DNA of 64,000 nucleotides from Epithemia pelagica. Its lineage: Eukaryota > Bacillariophyta > Bacillariophyceae > Surirellales > Surirellaceae. The stretch covers positions 3,596,001-3,660,000 of the forward strand of contig OX337229.1 in the NCBI GenBank assembly GCA_946965045.2. The letters run 5' to 3'. The position numbers were made by a program, and so were the translations under genes. The notes under the pieces were generated by a model, which worked only from the letters and a program-made list of their open reading frames with translations, ran no database searches and was not told where the DNA came from. This document shows, in pieces, positions 30,204-40,125 of this stretch. Each line of letters begins with the position of its first letter. Position 1 is the first letter of the stretch.

Positions 30204-33200
30204 CTCCCCACAACTCGTCGTTTCAGCCTTGTCATCATTGGATTTGTTGAGGTCTTGAACTTCTCCTTTCCAAAACAACAATGGCTTGAGCATGGGCCAG
30301 ATAGATACGAAATCCCAATGTTTGCTAAGGATATCGGCGGGGTTGGTCTTTCCATCTTTCCAGTAGAATGCAACATACTTTGCTGCGATGGCTTCACGAA
30401 CTCGGTGGTATGACAGAAGATGGTGTCTCTTGGATAGTATGGAATGAGGAACGGTTGCATTGAGCACAACAGATCTGTTATCTCCGTACATGTAACTTCG
30501 CTCTCGGATAGGTACTCCAAGGTAGCGGAGAGAATGTCGTAATTCTGTAATCTGATCTATTGCTGTCCTTGCAGCCACGAACTCGGATCCATAGGTAGCA
30601 GTTTCCACTGTGCTCTGTCTCTTGCTGTACCAATCAATAGGCGTTCCGTTCAACAAATGTAGAACAGCAGTGACGGATTTACCAGTGACTATGTCATGCA
30701 TGAGATTGGCATCAACATAATGAGTTGTAGTAACATAGCGGCCAAGAGGTGTTGGGCAGTCTTCAGGAATACGTTCACTTGCATTCGAATAGACAGTGCG
30801 AGTCCAATCAAATTCTTGGGTAGGAAGACTTGAATAATCAGGCTCTCCAATCCTAAATCTGATTGCGCCTTCTGGGAGATGTGCAAGGTATCCATAGATA
30901 CGCTTGGCTCTATCAAGATGTCCTTTCCTCGGAGCAGCACGAAAGCGTGATAGCGTCATTGTAGCGGTGAAGACGTCGAAACGACCAATAGTGATCACCC
31001 ATTGAAGTTGTCCAATCAGAGTTTGGAAATGGTTAGTACCTTCTTCATCAAGGAGCTCAGAATCGTCCAATTCAGGATGGTCTCCTCCAATAAGAGGTGT
31101 TTTGGCTTTCTTGGGTTTCTCCTTGAAGATTCGTTCGAAAGTGTCCATCATCTTACCAATGTAGCGTCTTGGATCTGCTACTAATGTTCCATCAGAATCC
31201 TTGGTGTAACAACATCCCAAGTGGAAATCAATAGGTCCATCTCCTTTGAGTTTGAAGTTGTATTTCTCCTTCAGGATCTTGCAGATATTCCCAGGATCAG
31301 TAGAAATAATGGCTAAGTCATCAACGTATACGGCAATGTATTCGTAACAGTCTTCTCCAGGTGCCTTCCTCATCCAGATATCCGGATCTGCTTTGCTTGG
31401 TGAAAATCCCATGTCTGTCAAAACATCGAATAAGACATCATGCCAGCGTGCGCCTGATGACTTCAATCCATAAAGTGCCTTGTATATAATCAGGATGTGA
31501 CCTTCTAATTCCTTGAATTCAGGTCCTGCGACAATGAAAAGTTTCTCCCCTGTCAAGGCTTCCAGATATGCGTTTCCAATATCTGCTCCCCATATTTCCA
31601 AGTCATTCAAAGTACCCAGGAATAAGGCAATGCGGAGGTTGCGAATGGAAACAACACCTGAATAGATTGTCTCAACAGGTTCTTTTGTGAGATGTCCATC
31701 TGCGACAAGTCTTGCTTTATGTCGTCCATCATGTTTTACGTCAAAGACAAGATGTACACGTATCTTATGATATCCTTCAGGTGCATTGGATACTTTCCCT
31801 TTAATGAAGATGGCTTTCCCAAAATCCTTGAATGTCTTGTAGGACTGGATCTGTGACAATTCTAATTCTGTTGCATCTTGCCACTTTGTGTTGCCATGTT
31901 GTTTATCAAGAGCGACAGCTTCCTCATAATTGCGTGGTACTTGGAATCCAAACTTATACTTGACGGAATGGTGAACTTGTTTAATCCTTGACTGTTTGGC
32001 TGCTCGAATGAGACGTTTGCTTGTTTTGACATAACGTTTCAAATGCTTCCATCCAGGTTCGTTGAGTAAATCATGTTTCTTTCCATAAATTGCTACAGTG
32101 ATCGGATCATCATTGGCGATGAGTGATAAAGGTTCATAGGTAGTCTCCCCAGTTTCCCAATCAACAAGCAAATTATATTTGCTCCCCTTGTAATCTGGAT
32201 CAGTTGTGTTCAGTGGGCCTTGATGGGCAATGACGTCCCTGAACCTGAAAAGATTATCTCCAGAGGTTTGAGCTTGGTTATCTCGTTCGATATACTCCAT
32301 GAGTTGATTATAGGATATCATCTCATCAACATCAGAATTTGTCTTTCGGTAGATATACTTGACACGTTCTTCCTGTTTCGTTGCTTCTTCATTAAGATCA
32401 ATGACTCGTTTGATGACACGTGCACGGTGTCGCTCCCCATTTTCTTCTGTGTCGCATAGGAATGTGCGTCCTATCATGTCGTCAAAATCGATCGTGGGCA
32501 TTGGTTTGGATGGATCTTCACTATCACTGCGAATGAAGACAGTGTCAGCTTGCTTATCATTGTCATCCTTCTCAGACGAATCCTCCCCTGAAGGTCGATC
32601 CACACGTAGGTTAGGTGTAGTGGATTCAACACGGCGAACGGCAGAACGGTAGATGATCTGGTTATCCTGGGTGAGAATCTTCCAAGTAAAAGAATCACCA
32701 ACGTTGTGAGCAAAACCAACCCAGTGGCCAAGTTTCTCATCAGAAGAAGATGGATATGAACCGGAATTGGGTTCAGCGGGGTCGACACGATAGTAAACCT
32801 CATCCCAGAAAGGAAAGAACAAGAGATGAGTAATGTCGGGTGGGCGTCCGGAGAGAGCCTCAAGAGGAGTGCGACCGGAGTGGGTGGGTGATGACGTATG
32901 GTTCAATAAGTCACAGACATACTCAAGGCAAAGAAGCCAGGTGTTGGCAGGGCAACCAGTGGCATTCATGAGAGCGTTGGTCATACGTTTAACGGTCTGG
33001 TAACGGTTTTCAGCCTTATTCTGGTGTTGATGATAAGGTTCGGATCGATACTCCCCAATAAGCAAAGTGCGAAGAATGTCTTTAACCTTTTGAGAGATGA
33101 GAGATGAACCACCATCACTGATAAGAGTCTCCATGGCACCACGAAACCGGATGTTGTCCTGAAGAGTATTGACAAACTGTTTGGTTGACTTGATCCCATA

Positions 33201-35885
33201 GATATCAGTAACCAGAGTATCTCGACCAACAAAGATTTGTGCGACTTTACCGCCATGGTCAACAGCAGGGGTGTCGGAGAAAACCGAGTCAGTAGCAACG
33301 GGTTCATGGCGTCGAGGTATATTAAGGACCGGATTGCGAGCCTTGAAATGTTTCTTGAGGGTGTCGTGGTCAAAAGTAATGCTACCATTACGTGTAGTGT
33401 GCTTGAACGTATCGGCAATAACATCTTCAGATTGCCAACCAAAGAATGGACGGAACTTCTTCCAGTCATACGCTTCCTGGTAACGACGGTGGACAGAGGC
33501 ATGAAGTGTAGGATCAGTACCTTCTGCGTCAGCATAGATAGAAAAGAAGGGTGCGTCGTCAGGTCCATGATCGTATGGGAGATCCAAAAGGAGATTGAGG
33601 TTACAAACAACACGATCAGTGTACTCCCCATAGTTGTCATATGGATGGTTCGACATACTACCATCAGTCTTGACGTGTTTCCAATCAGGATCATTGTCAG
33701 AGGGTGTGGGAGAATACGAATGGTCCAGAACACCAGGATCCCATGTGTCGGGTGACGTGAAGATGATCTGAGGTAAGGTATCCATGTCATCGTCGCTGGG
33801 GATACCCAAGGAGTGGATGTAGGCTAACCCATCCTTGATGTGAAGGGGTATGGCACGACCATCAAGTGTAGTGATGCGTTGTTTACCATCAACTTTAACA
33901 GATCGTTCATCAACAGCAAGTCCGAAATGCTCGAATTGACCAGGAGCATGGATAGATAAGCCCTTCCCATAATAAGCATATTCATTGAAGATGCCGACAA
34001 TAGGTCCATCATTGGTCTCAAACTTTGCGGCACATGTGACGACAGGAAGTCCAGTAAGTTCATGGTTATCAATACCCACAATAGTGATATGGCGGCCAGT
34101 CTTAGAAAGGATGCGCATGTCAGAACCAGCAAGTCCTCCATTAGCACCACGGTCAATCAATTGATTCCCTGGTAAAGTAGATTTCCTGGAAAACAGATAG
34201 CGTGGAACATGTCCTGCTTGTTTATGCATGTTGGCTTTGAAAGTAACCTTCTTGCTCGTCTTGGACTTGGCGTTAGAAAGAACACTAGTCAGGTCAGTTG
34301 CCGGGTGATTGATATCAGTCGTCATGGCTTGGTTGATAAATTGTGTAACCGGATCTGAATCATCTGAATGCTCAGTGACTACGCCAGGTGAGTCGTCATC
34401 AGATGCAACTTGGTTGGGGTCAGGATCAGGTTCCGGATCAATGTCGAGGGCATGTGTTTGCACTGTCCTCGGTGTTGTTGATGAAGGTGCTTGAATCATC
34501 TTGTTATATTCAATGATCAACTTGCGATCTTCTTCAGAAAGTTTGAACCATAGGTCACGCGGTAGACTAACCTTGGACGAAGAGGATGGAGATTCAGATG
34601 TCGCTTTGGTGTTGTGGACATGATACTCCATATCATCTTGTGAGGTTATGTCAGCATCTGTATCTTGGCCATATAGTGATTCATGTTGTTTGACATGTCG
34701 ATGGCGACTATGAACAGATGACTGGGTTGCTTGATCATGGTCATAAGCTGCGTCTAGAAGGAGACGGAAGTATGATTGATAGCAAAGGGATTTTGCACCG
34801 GATTTGGTGTTCACCACATTATCCAAGATCTTGACTCGGCGGAGATCAGGTACCTTTTCTACAGCTTGCATGAGGAAGGTCATCCTGGTATGATCAGGGA
34901 TGCGATCAGACAATGTCACTAAATTGTCTAGCAAACGTAGCTGCTCTTGAAAGTGTAGAAGAAATTGACGTGTTGTTCCGCGCCATGTGTCGTCAAGACG
35001 TAGATTGGAAATGTAGTTGGTTAAGCGGAGGACTTCTCGCTTTGCTAGGTCGGATTCGGTATGCAAAGAGTGTAACTTCTGCAATACGGCACGCGCATCT
35101 TCATCATGTTCATGTTCACGTACATAGGCTCGACCTTGGTCAGTCTGAATGATACGGACAAGAACGGAGTAAAGAAATACTTGTTGCTCTTGAAAAAGTT
35201 CTTCGGCATACTCATCATCACGGGGTGGTGTGTATTTGAAATTCAGAACGTTGGATAGGCCTTGAGCCTTAGCTGTAGTCTTGAATACACGCCAGAATGA
35301 ATCGTAGTATCGTTCATCCTTGAATACCTCATATGCAGTTGCGTCGCGCTTAGTTCCCTTTCTGAATGCTGTAAGGTCTTGTTGAGATTGGGATGCGGCA
35401 GTGACTGTGCTGACAGATTTCACAGATGACGGTGACTTCATTGGCGAGACTGGGACTTGGCTAGGTGGTCCCTTAGAGAAATCTGTGTTGATCCTCCAAG
35501 TGTTGAACTCTTTCCTCGTTAGGTTCATCCAGTCGCTATTGGATAGCTCGTCTTGAATTTCATTGGTCTTGTATGTGGCCCAATAAGCCAAGAGCTTGAT
35601 CTGCTGTCTTGTGGGGCCTTGTAGATCATGTGTCTGTTTGTTGACCTTGTATTGTGTCAGTTCCTTCATGGATTCCTCGGTATTAGTTTGCATATACGAG
35701 ATAACATGGGTAATGTTCTCAAAACCATGGTATTTCATCCACTTCATTAAGTAGTCAGCCCTTTCTTTGGTAAAAAATTGGCAGACAGTAAATATGATGT
35801 GGTCGAATAGGTCTGTGTCCGAGACATTGTCTTGGTTATCTTCTCCCTTAGGAGTCGTAGGTGTCTTGGGTGATTGAGGATCCAT
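30198..35885 (-). CDS. CoDi gag-pol polyprotein
   Basis: A single 1,895-aa frame encodes all retrotransposon functions. Gag spans roughly residues 1-480 and lacks a CCHC knuckle. A protease follows with the motif LIDRGANGGLAG near residue 575, the Arg-containing active site of many diatom CoDi elements. The integrase has Asp in VFSDTPAVDH (near 872), Asp in LISDGGSS and Glu in NKAENRYQ (near 958). Reverse transcriptase carries YVDDLAI near residue 1517. RNase H has HYVDANLMHD, TYGSEFVAAR, YGDN and NPADILSKH. All catalytic residues are canonical and no frameshift or stop interrupts it, so the element could be autonomous. The gene ends just inside the 3' LTR. Confidence 0.95.
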   Translation of the reverse strand: MDPQSPKTPTTPKGEDNQDNVSDTDLFDHIIFTVCQFFTKERADYLMKWMKYHGFENITHVISYMQTNTEESMKELTQYKVNKQTHDLQGPTRQQIKLLAYWATYKTNEIQDELSNSDWMNLTRKEFNTWRINTDFSKGPPSQVPVSPMKSPSSVKSVSTVTAASQSQQDLTAFRKGTKRDATAYEVFKDERYYDSFWRVFKTTAKAQGLSNVLNFKYTPPRDDEYAEELFQEQQVFLYSVLVRIIQTDQGRAYVREHEHDEDARAVLQKLHSLHTESDLAKREVLRLTNYISNLRLDDTWRGTTRQFLLHFQEQLRLLDNLVTLSDRIPDHTRMTFLMQAVEKVPDLRRVKILDNVVNTKSGAKSLCYQSYFRLLLDAAYDHDQATQSSVHSRHRHVKQHESLYGQDTDADITSQDDMEYHVHNTKATSESPSSSSKVSLPRDLWFKLSEEDRKLIIEYNKMIQAPSSTTPRTVQTHALDIDPEPDPDPNQVASDDDSPGVVTEHSDDSDPVTQFINQAMTTDINHPATDLTSVLSNAKSKTSKKVTFKANMHKQAGHVPRYLFSRKSTLPGNQLIDRGANGGLAGSDMRILSKTGRHITIVGIDNHELTGLPVVTCAAKFETNDGPIVGIFNEYAYYGKGLSIHAPGQFEHFGLAVDERSVKVDGKQRITTLDGRAIPLHIKDGLAYIHSLGIPSDDDMDTLPQIIFTSPDTWDPGVLDHSYSPTPSDNDPDWKHVKTDGSMSNHPYDNYGEYTDRVVCNLNLLLDLPYDHGPDDAPFFSIYADAEGTDPTLHASVHRRYQEAYDWKKFRPFFGWQSEDVIADTFKHTTRNGSITFDHDTLKKHFKARNPVLNIPRRHEPVATDSVFSDTPAVDHGGKVAQIFVGRDTLVTDIYGIKSTKQFVNTLQDNIRFRGAMETLISDGGSSLISQKVKDILRTLLIGEYRSEPYHQHQNKAENRYQTVKRMTNALMNATGCPANTWLLCLEYVCDLLNHTSSPTHSGRTPLEALSGRPPDITHLLFFPFWDEVYYRVDPAEPNSGSYPSSSDEKLGHWVGFAHNVGDSFTWKILTQDNQIIYRSAVRRVESTTPNLRVDRPSGEDSSEKDDNDKQADTVFIRSDSEDPSKPMPTIDFDDMIGRTFLCDTEENGERHRARVIKRVIDLNEEATKQEERVKYIYRKTNSDVDEMISYNQLMEYIERDNQAQTSGDNLFRFRDVIAHQGPLNTTDPDYKGSKYNLLVDWETGETTYEPLSLIANDDPITVAIYGKKHDLLNEPGWKHLKRYVKTSKRLIRAAKQSRIKQVHHSVKYKFGFQVPRNYEEAVALDKQHGNTKWQDATELELSQIQSYKTFKDFGKAIFIKGKVSNAPEGYHKIRVHLVFDVKHDGRHKARLVADGHLTKEPVETIYSGVVSIRNLRIALFLGTLNDLEIWGADIGNAYLEALTGEKLFIVAGPEFKELEGHILIIYKALYGLKSSGARWHDVLFDVLTDMGFSPSKADPDIWMRKAPGEDCYEYIAVYVDDLAIISTDPGNICKILKEKYNFKLKGDGPIDFHLGCCYTKDSDGTLVADPRRYIGKMMDTFERIFKEKPKKAKTPLIGGDHPELDDSELLDEEGTNHFQTLIGQLQWVITIGRFDVFTATMTLSRFRAAPRKGHLDRAKRIYGYLAHLPEGAIRFRIGEPDYSSLPTQEFDWTRTVYSNASERIPEDCPTPLGRYVTTTHYVDANLMHDIVTGKSVTAVLHLLNGTPIDWYSKRQSTVETATYGSEFVAARTAIDQITELRHSLRYLGVPIRERSYMYGDNRSVVLNATVPHSILSKRHHLLSYHRVREAIAAKYVAFYWKDGKTNPADILSKHWDFVSIWPMLKPLLFWKGEVQDLNKSNDDKAETTSCGEC

Positions 35886-36205
35886 GGTGTTATTTGGTTG
35901 GTTCGATGTTTATTTAATGTGCGGTGTGATGTGGTTTATTTAATGTGTGATGTGATGTGAACCCGGATGTACCACGTGTGCCACGTATGTACCACGTATA
36001 TGATACCCGGATGTGTGTTGTGATGTGCGACTCCTGGAAAATTCCGTTGATTTCGACAAATTTTCGCCGAGTTTCAACAAATTTTCGCCGAATTTTCGCG
36101 ATTTGACGGGAATGTGTGGCGTGTTGTGCGACCAAGGGTACCCGGATGTGCGTTGAGTTTAAGTCTTGGAAAGGTTTTGAGAGGACGGGAGTTAACTATG
36201 AGTAA
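35886..36205 (-). other. Element leader between accessory ORF and gag-pol
   Basis: 320 bp without an ORF. On the plus strand it contains repeated ACAAATTTTCGCCGA units (about 36055-36095) and several ATGTGTGATGTG and ACCACGTATGTACCACG copies. These could be an internal promoter, packaging signal or translation control; no function can be shown. Confidence 0.5.
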
Positions 36206-36985
36206 TTAAGCTTCGGTCTCCGAATCCTCACCCTCTTCCGAATGATCAGAGTCGCTTCCAGGCTCAGATGGGGCAGCACAAGCAACAGAAGAAGGGGAAT
36301 CACCTTCAGCCAGGTGGTTCTCGACCTCGGCACGCAAAGGGTAGATAGTTGCACGATGGTCCTCGATGGTATGGACCTCGTGGATGTAGGCAACGTAGTT
36401 ATCTAGGCGTACAACGTTAGGAGGCAGAGGGCAAGTCGTCGCGTTCACGACGTGGATGGTATTGTAGTATCCAGTTGGGCGCTCGAAGGTTAGGAAGCGG
36501 AGGTGGACAGTACGGATGGGGTTGCCCGAGAGGGCGGCAAAGATGAGGCGACGCCTCGGAGAACGATGAAGTTGGTCGTTCAGACGGTCAATGTCTTCTT
36601 GGTCGACGATGTGGGTCACCGATTGGAACTGGCGTTCGATCTGGGTCTCCCCACGGATGATCTCGGGATCGAAGGTCGAACAAGTTGGTTGGCGGAAGTA
36701 CTTGATATGATCAGCAATCAACCGGGTGGTACGACGGGATCGAGAAGGGACGAGCCGACGAGGCGGACTCGGGGGCCGAAGCAACGGCGCAGGGATTGGA
36801 GCGTGAGGCTGGGTTGGAGTCTCGAATGGGTTGCTGTTGGAACTGTCGACGGAGATGTTGACCGATGTGTTGGCTGCCTTCGGCGTCGGCACCAGTTCCT
36901 GCTGCACCAGGGTATCGGGCTGCCCGGGATGCAGGTTGGCTCGATAGATCTGTCGTACAGGAGTGATAATCTCGTTAGTATCCAT
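36206..36985 (-). CDS. Extra 259-aa ORF ahead of gag-pol in the CoDi element
   Basis: This ATG-initiated frame begins only 36 bp after the 5' LTR and precedes gag-pol in the transcript. The N-terminal third is rich in Pro, Ser and Arg (LLRPPSPPRRLVPSRSRRTT). The middle has a more ordered look with RRRLIFAALSGNPIRTVHLR and VRLDNYVAYIHEVHTIEDHR. The tail is very acidic (SDSDHSEEGEDSETEA). It resembles no retroviral or copia protein I know, neither gag, protease nor a typical env; no signal peptide or transmembrane helix is visible. An intact 259-codon frame in an otherwise intact element suggests selection. Confidence 0.65.
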   Translation of the reverse strand: MDTNEIITPVRQIYRANLHPGQPDTLVQQELVPTPKAANTSVNISVDSSNSNPFETPTQPHAPIPAPLLRPPSPPRRLVPSRSRRTTRLIADHIKYFRQPTCSTFDPEIIRGETQIERQFQSVTHIVDQEDIDRLNDQLHRSPRRRLIFAALSGNPIRTVHLRFLTFERPTGYYNTIHVVNATTCPLPPNVVRLDNYVAYIHEVHTIEDHRATIYPLRAEVENHLAEGDSPSSVACAAPSEPGSDSDHSEEGEDSETEA

Positions 36986-37021
36986 GAAACCACAAGGAAA
37001 TAAGCTTTGAGACTGTTAATC

Positions 37022-37804
37022 TGTTACAATTCTTTCTGAATCGTAGGGACATTGATGCTCGGTAGAGCAGACAATCAGGTAGGTCACCAACCGATACAAG
37101 CTTCTCAGGGTCAGAGAAGCAAGCAAGTCGAAGTCTATCAGAAGGATAGTCGGGACACAAAAGAGGATGTGATAAATGGTGATATTGTTAGATTGTGTGT
37201 TGATTACTACGATAGGTCTACGTGAAATGTTCGGTCCTGCCAAGGGTCATGTATCATAGGTTCTTGGCGGCAACAGGTTTGGAATAGTTGGAGTTGATTC
37301 ATGTGATGTATATGACATGTATATGTGGGCGGATAACATATACAGGGTCAACAGCTCTTGCTTTGGGTTGGCATAGTTGTTTTCATGGCGCGCAGCTTGT
37401 TGACAATTTGGAGATTGTGGGAATGGAAATATGGTCTCGCGTGATCGTGTGTCGTGCTTGGGATACTTAGACCGTTGGATCGGATAGATGCCGATAGCGC
37501 TCGGATGTCGCTTGGGCGCGCTCGACGATTTCGGGCGCGTACGCTTAGGGCGTTAGTATAGTGGCCGAGCAACGGCCAAATTTACGTCCGTTGTAATACC
37601 GCACGACCCAGTTTAGTCTTGAGAGTGAGTTTGTCAATCTATTCTCACTTTTCATGATTTGCGAAGAAATATAGGTCGATATAGCGCGAAGCTAGGAAAC
37701 ATAGCTCGAAGCTAGAGGGCATGATGCGATAGCACGAGGCTATGTGACATGGGGAATCGATGAGATGTAGAATCTAACCACCATAGACGGTGAGAATTCT
37801 AACA
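37022..37804 (-). repeat. 5' LTR of the CoDi element
   Basis: Second 783-bp LTR, in transcription order the first. No difference from 29421-30203 was seen. The sequence after it on the minus strand starts GATTAACAGTCTCAAAGC, where the primer-binding site should lie, but I cannot name the tRNA. Confidence 0.95.
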
Positions 37805-37809
37805 ATTGG
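37805..37809 (+). repeat. Target-site duplication ATTGG, right copy
   Basis: Identical to 29416-29420; it marks the exact right end of the insertion. Confidence 0.95.
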
Positions 37810-38237
37810 GTCCTGAGTGGAAGGATCGCATAATTTTGATTAAGGGACCAGCTCAAGATTTTTGGTTGCGAAACACCCAACGCTACCACAGCGGGAAGAA
37901 TAAGATCGACTGCCCCGCGACCATGAAAGCCCATTTGGCAACCAGTGTCGCGATTGACGAAGAAGATGCTCAGAAGAGGTTTTGGGGCTATTACATCCTA
38001 GCATTCGGTCCGACTATCGAGCTTGACAACCAGATCTTTTCGCGAGAGGAAGGGGTTGTTCCGATCATGAACAACCCGCTTACGCTTAAGAAAGATGATG
38101 CCGACAACAAGTTCGGCCAGAAATTTTTGGGCATGACTGTGTATTGGCGCATTGCAGTTCGTGGAGGCACTAAGATTGGCCAGCAGAAGAAGCGTGAAGA
38201 CGAGGCCAAGAACATGTTTGATGACGGAGATGACTAA
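37810..38237 (+). pseudogene. 3' part of the ORF split by the CoDi insertion
   Basis: This fragment continues the frame of 28430-29420 once the element and one ATTGG are removed. It contributes 142 residues including KDRIILIKGPAQDFWLRNTQ, KRFWGYYILAFGPTIELDN and FLGMTVYWRIAVRGGTKIG, ending in an acidic tail. On its own it has no suitable promoter or N-terminus. An internal ATG could allow a truncated product, but nothing supports this. Confidence 0.65.
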
Positions 38238-38408
38238 CTTTTACAACAACAACAACAAATTCCTGATGCATGAAGAGATTTCCATACATGACGAGTAGTT
38301 CTTAGTGATACATGACGAGTAGTTTAAACCTAATTAGTAGTACGAAAACAAACCAATACAGAGTGTTTCTCATATAACACATCATTCTCTATAGATTACT
38401 GTCGACTA

Positions 38409-38852
38409 CTAGTTGTTGTTGTTGCAACGAAAGCGAACTCGACGCCAGCGCTGTTTTTCGACTGGCTTGGATGCCTGAGTCGCAACTGCCTGTTGCAGGT
38501 ATTCGAGAAAGATGTTGGAAATTCGTTTGCCACTGTCACCCTCTGGCAGAATTTCTTCACACTCTGCGAGGGACTTTGCCAAACGCCGCAGCATGGCATC
38601 AATGTCAGCATGCTGCTGAACTGCAGCCTCTTCGTAGTTTGTTGGGTTGCGAATTGCGGTCCTCAGCACGTAGTTTTCGTGCCTGACCTTTGTGCACTTT
38701 TCTTTTCCAGCCTTTAAGGCTACAATCACGTAGACAAAGCATGTGCTGCACTGCCTGTCTCGATTTAGCCATCCATAGAGGCCCTGATAGGTGCCTCCCA
38801 CGAACTTGATTGCTGCTCCCTTGGTCGGTGGTTGTTCTGCCGGCGCTGGCAT
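38409..38852 (-). CDS. Transposon-associated ORF4, unknown 147-aa protein
   Basis: The first ATG (38850-38852) gives MPAPAEQPP, then KFVGGTYQGLYGWLNRDRQ with YVIVALK, a short beta-rich SH3/KOW-like stretch with a WLN motif. A helical region follows (AAVQQHADIDAMLRRLAKSL), then KQRWRRVRFR and a poly-Asn end. Upstream codons lack an ATG. I recall this two-part family from other diatoms as a repeated protein of unknown role, which fits a mobile-element passenger. It is convergent with the split ORF, 171 bp away. Confidence 0.55.
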   Translation of the reverse strand: MPAPAEQPPTKGAAIKFVGGTYQGLYGWLNRDRQCSTCFVYVIVALKAGKEKCTKVRHENYVLRTAIRNPTNYEEAAVQQHADIDAMLRRLAKSLAECEEILPEGDSGKRISNIFLEYLQQAVATQASKPVEKQRWRRVRFRCNNNN

Positions 38853-39062
38853 TTTGATGTTGTTGTTGTTGTTTTGGGGGTCGGTAGGGTCAGCACGACA
38901 GTATGTTTGATTATTGCTATAAAAATACAAAGAAGCATTGTGAGAATGACGAACGAGCACAAGATACGAAGCAGCAATCAAACAAGCAACTTACCATTTA
39001 TGAGCACAACGATTCATCCAGGGGACAGCAAACAGTTCTCACCAGATGGCGATGTTGGTGCG

Positions 39063-39139
39063 AGCGATGGAGTTGCAAGCGATGGAGGTGCAAGCGATGG
39101 AGGTGCAAGCGATGGAGGTGCAAGCGATGGCGGTGTTAG
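39063..39139 (+). repeat. 15-bp tandem repeat (GCAAGCGATGGAGGT)
   Basis: Five near-identical 15-bp units with few substitutions, just left of the GGAAACA array. On the plus strand they read as repeated Ala-Ser-Asp-Gly-Gly, but the surrounding frame has no other sign of coding, so I treat this as a DNA repeat. Confidence 0.85.
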
Positions 39140-39200
39140 CAATGATCGCAAATCTGGGCGACATGACATCGTGGAGGCGAAGGAAAAGCGAACGGCGATT

Positions 39201-39442
39201 GGAAACAATGGAAACAACGTGGAAACAACGGGCACACGACTGGAAACAATGGAAACAACGTGGAAACAACGGGCACACGACTGGAAACAATGGAAACAAC
39301 GTGGAAACAACGGGCACACGACTGGAAACATCTGGAAACAACTGGAAACAACTGGAAACAACTGGAAACAACGGAAACAACTGGAAACACGACTGGAAAC
39401 AACGGAAACAACGGAAACAACTGGGAACACGACTCGAAACAT
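39201..39442 (+). repeat. Right GGAAACA minisatellite with 41-bp higher-order period
   Basis: Three copies of a 41-bp unit start at 39201, 39242 and 39283; each contains three GGAAACA(A) steps and a GGGCACACGACT spacer. A simpler TGGAAACAAC run continues to about 39442. The array is homologous and in direct orientation to the array at 26139-26352, and lies about 350 bp upstream of ORF4. It probably forms a border or subterminal region of the same mobile block. Confidence 0.9.
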
Positions 39443-40125
39443 CCTAAGTAAAATGTGCGAAAACGAATTTCAACAGTCTTTATTATTGTCTAGCCGTTAA
39501 TATGTCCATTCAACCGTTAAGAATACAATTACTATCACGAGCCATGAATAAGTAATTTTCTACGTTTCATGGCCCGCTTTGTATTTAGCGATCATTTGAA
39601 GTAGAGTTCTTATTACTTATTGGACTACACGTGCAACGGGCCAGTGGTAACATTTTTCACAGGTGTCCCAGGTGCAAGTGGGAGTCGCGTATGAGTCCTC
39701 TTGGGAGTCAAAGGATTTGGTCGTGATCAGCAGTCCCAACGCATGCGATAACTACCCAGGATTCAAACAAGACCTGAAGCCTGCATATCCGTTATCTCAC
39801 GATGGTTAATTAAAGAGTCGGCATGGAAAAAGACGGTTACACAACGACAGTTTTCTGTTCGGCGCAGATGGGAGCGCGCGACGAGAAATGTGATGTCAAG
39901 ACCCAAATTCGCCATTTATTGGGCCAACAGAATCACCTTGACTGTTAGGAGTCGTATAGAGGTAAGACGGAGTTTGTGGGAAGGAAAAGCCGAAAGAACT
40001 CGTTTTCGTGGACAAAAAAGACAGCGCCGTCAACAAATTAAAGTGACTCGATAGTATATTTGCCGAACAGGTGAGATCCATTAGCCCCAGTGGTGTCCAA
40101 GAAGGGAGACAACGCAAACGCAACC
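39443..40125. other. Intergenic region upstream of coiled-coil gene
   Basis: 683 bp with no gene. At 39493-39520 CCGTTAA occurs twice (AGCCGTTAATAT and CAACCGTTAAG). At 39541-39572 CCATGAA and TTCATGG form a weak inverted repeat. Right boundary of the mobile block unresolved. Confidence 0.4.

Larger units (their letters stand above)
29421..37804 (-). mobile_element. Intact CoDi-type Ty1/copia retrotransposon
   Basis: An 8,384-bp element in minus orientation with 783-bp LTRs at both ends (TGTTA...TAACA), flanked by ATTGG. In transcription order it holds the 5' LTR (37804-37022), a 36-bp leader, an extra 259-aa ORF, a 320-bp spacer, one uninterrupted gag-pol frame and the 3' LTR (30203-29421). 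A polypurine tract TGTGGGGAG abuts the 3' LTR. I found no difference between the two LTRs, so insertion must be recent. It lies inside an ORF of the surrounding mobile block, i.e. a nested insertion. Confidence 0.95.

Noticed and set aside
37022-37804. Short ORFs inside the CoDi LTRs
   Set aside because: The same 60- and 74-codon frames occur in both LTRs but have no protein-like features; they only confirm that the LTRs match.
39014-39447. Long ORFs on both strands across the GGAAACA array
   Set aside because: The repeat unit contains no stop codon in most frames, so multiple overlapping ORFs appear on both strands with meaningless repeated peptides. No sign of a real protein.
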